Source of the DNA: Arctopsyche grandis
Lineage: Eukaryota > Arthropoda > Insecta > Trichoptera > Hydropsychidae
Assembly (NCBI RefSeq): GCF_051622035.1
Contig: NC_135356.1
Span: 19,023,685 to 19,087,684 of the forward strand
Direction of reading: 5' to 3'
DNA length: 64,000 nucleotides
Shown here in pieces: positions 63,301 through 64,000 of the stretch. The position numbers and the translations under genes are program-made. Positions within the stretch are counted from its first letter, which is position 1. The number at the start of each line of letters is the position of its first letter. The notes below the pieces were generated by a model that was not told where the DNA came from, searched no databases, and saw only the letters and a list, made by a program, of their open reading frames with translations.

Positions 63301-64000
63301 CTAGTTGCCGCCAAGTTTGTGGTTCAAAGGTCAAATATAAGTTAATATATTACTAAAATAAGCCACTGTCTACAATGGGAATCATCAATGGTCGTCGAAA
63401 ACAATCGTCAAGCATATATTCGATATCGTTTTGTGCTAAACCCGCATTCGTCTGGATAAAACACTCCTGAAGTGTACACGACTCATATTTCCCACTTCTG
63501 AGCTAATCTCAACTCCCAGTCAACCCTACGACGACCGTAGCGAAAATTTTTAAATGGAATTGTATTAAATTTTATGAGTTTTAAATCGTAAAGGGCGCGT
63601 GTTTCGATTTTCGACAAGTTCGATTAATTTTTTCGCATATTTATGATTTAGATTAATTCTATTATATAAAAAAAACTTTTAAATATTTCACGATTGAAAA
63701 ATTCGGCACGTATTTCAATGTTTTAATTTCAAACGCTTTTTATACGTATGTACGTACATATATCACAAAGTCTTAGATTTTAATGGTCAAATAATCATTA
63801 TAGATTTTACACATATGATGTTATTAGTATTTATAGCCTTTATCTTATTTTAATAACAGTATTAATAGGAGAGAACGCTTGGAAAATTATTTGCAATTCT
63901 TATCAAATGTTCATAATATCTTTTATGTTAATTAGAATCTCCATAGAAACGGCTATGTAAAGCAAATTTGACGTACATAGTGTGTATTATTTGCATAATT
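60301..64000 (+). repeat. tandem array unit, copy 3 (first 3,700 bp; runs off the window)
   Basis: Starts AGCAGTGGATGGCGAATGG and follows the unit to the window end. It shares T at 61047 and T at 63774 with copy 2, but G at 61192 with copy 1. It covers only the gene-free left part of the unit (hairpin at 60690-60717; microsatellites), so it ends before the promoter and spliced gene. The array's right border lies outside the window. Confidence 0.97.

Overview
The window looks like insect nuclear DNA. It is very AT-rich, has short introns with GT..AG borders, is full of TACATATGTA-type microsatellite clusters, and carries non-LTR retrotransposons of the RTE and Jockey/CR1 groups plus hAT-like MITEs. 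Diptera or Lepidoptera fit best, but I cannot settle the order from the sequence. No bacterial-type gene, rRNA or CRISPR array is present.

Positions 1 to about 28,900 form a gene-poor, single-copy stretch. It holds three hAT-like MITEs with recognisable 6-7/8 target duplications (3825-4296, 11261-11853, 15837-16317), a 405-bp foldback element (22451-22855), a TTACAGTT-type inverted-repeat element (24854-25216), a SINE-like tRNA-derived segment (about 12,885-13,245), three long (TA)n runs, a (CA)n run, a pre-miRNA-like hairpin (11899-11969), a transposase-like coding relic (12111-12335), two RTE 3'-end fragments (27165-27285 and 28929-29207), and several islands of higher GC that may be regulatory. 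A few weak terminal-exon candidates are listed at low confidence.

From 29,171 to the end the window is a head-to-tail tandem array of a 15,565-bp unit: copy 1 at 29171-44735, copy 2 at 44736-60300, and the first 3,700 bp of copy 3 at 60301-64000. The copies show no length difference and only a handful of substitutions, so the amplification is very recent or homogenised. Each unit boundary lies in a remnant of an RTE 3' end (frame reading QWMANG).

Each unit carries, in order: about 4 kb of gene-free DNA; a degenerate 287-bp repeat pair; a compact TATA promoter surrounded by inverted repeats; a predicted leader that begins with an 18-bp perfect hairpin; small ORFs in the first exon; a previously unrecognised small multi-exon gene (exons between 36026 and 37150 in copy 1) whose exons stay open in one phase across four introns; a dimeric A/B minisatellite of about 165-bp monomers; an apparently intact Jockey/CR1-type LINE (ORF1 357 aa, ORF2 about 947 aa with endonuclease and reverse transcriptase); a short hAT-like MITE; and the RTE remnant. 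The most interesting candidate is this amplified unit: a small spliced gene with a hairpin-rich promoter/leader, amplified together with an intact LINE. Such an arrangement would fit an ampliconic (for example sex-linked) or selfish locus, but that is inference.
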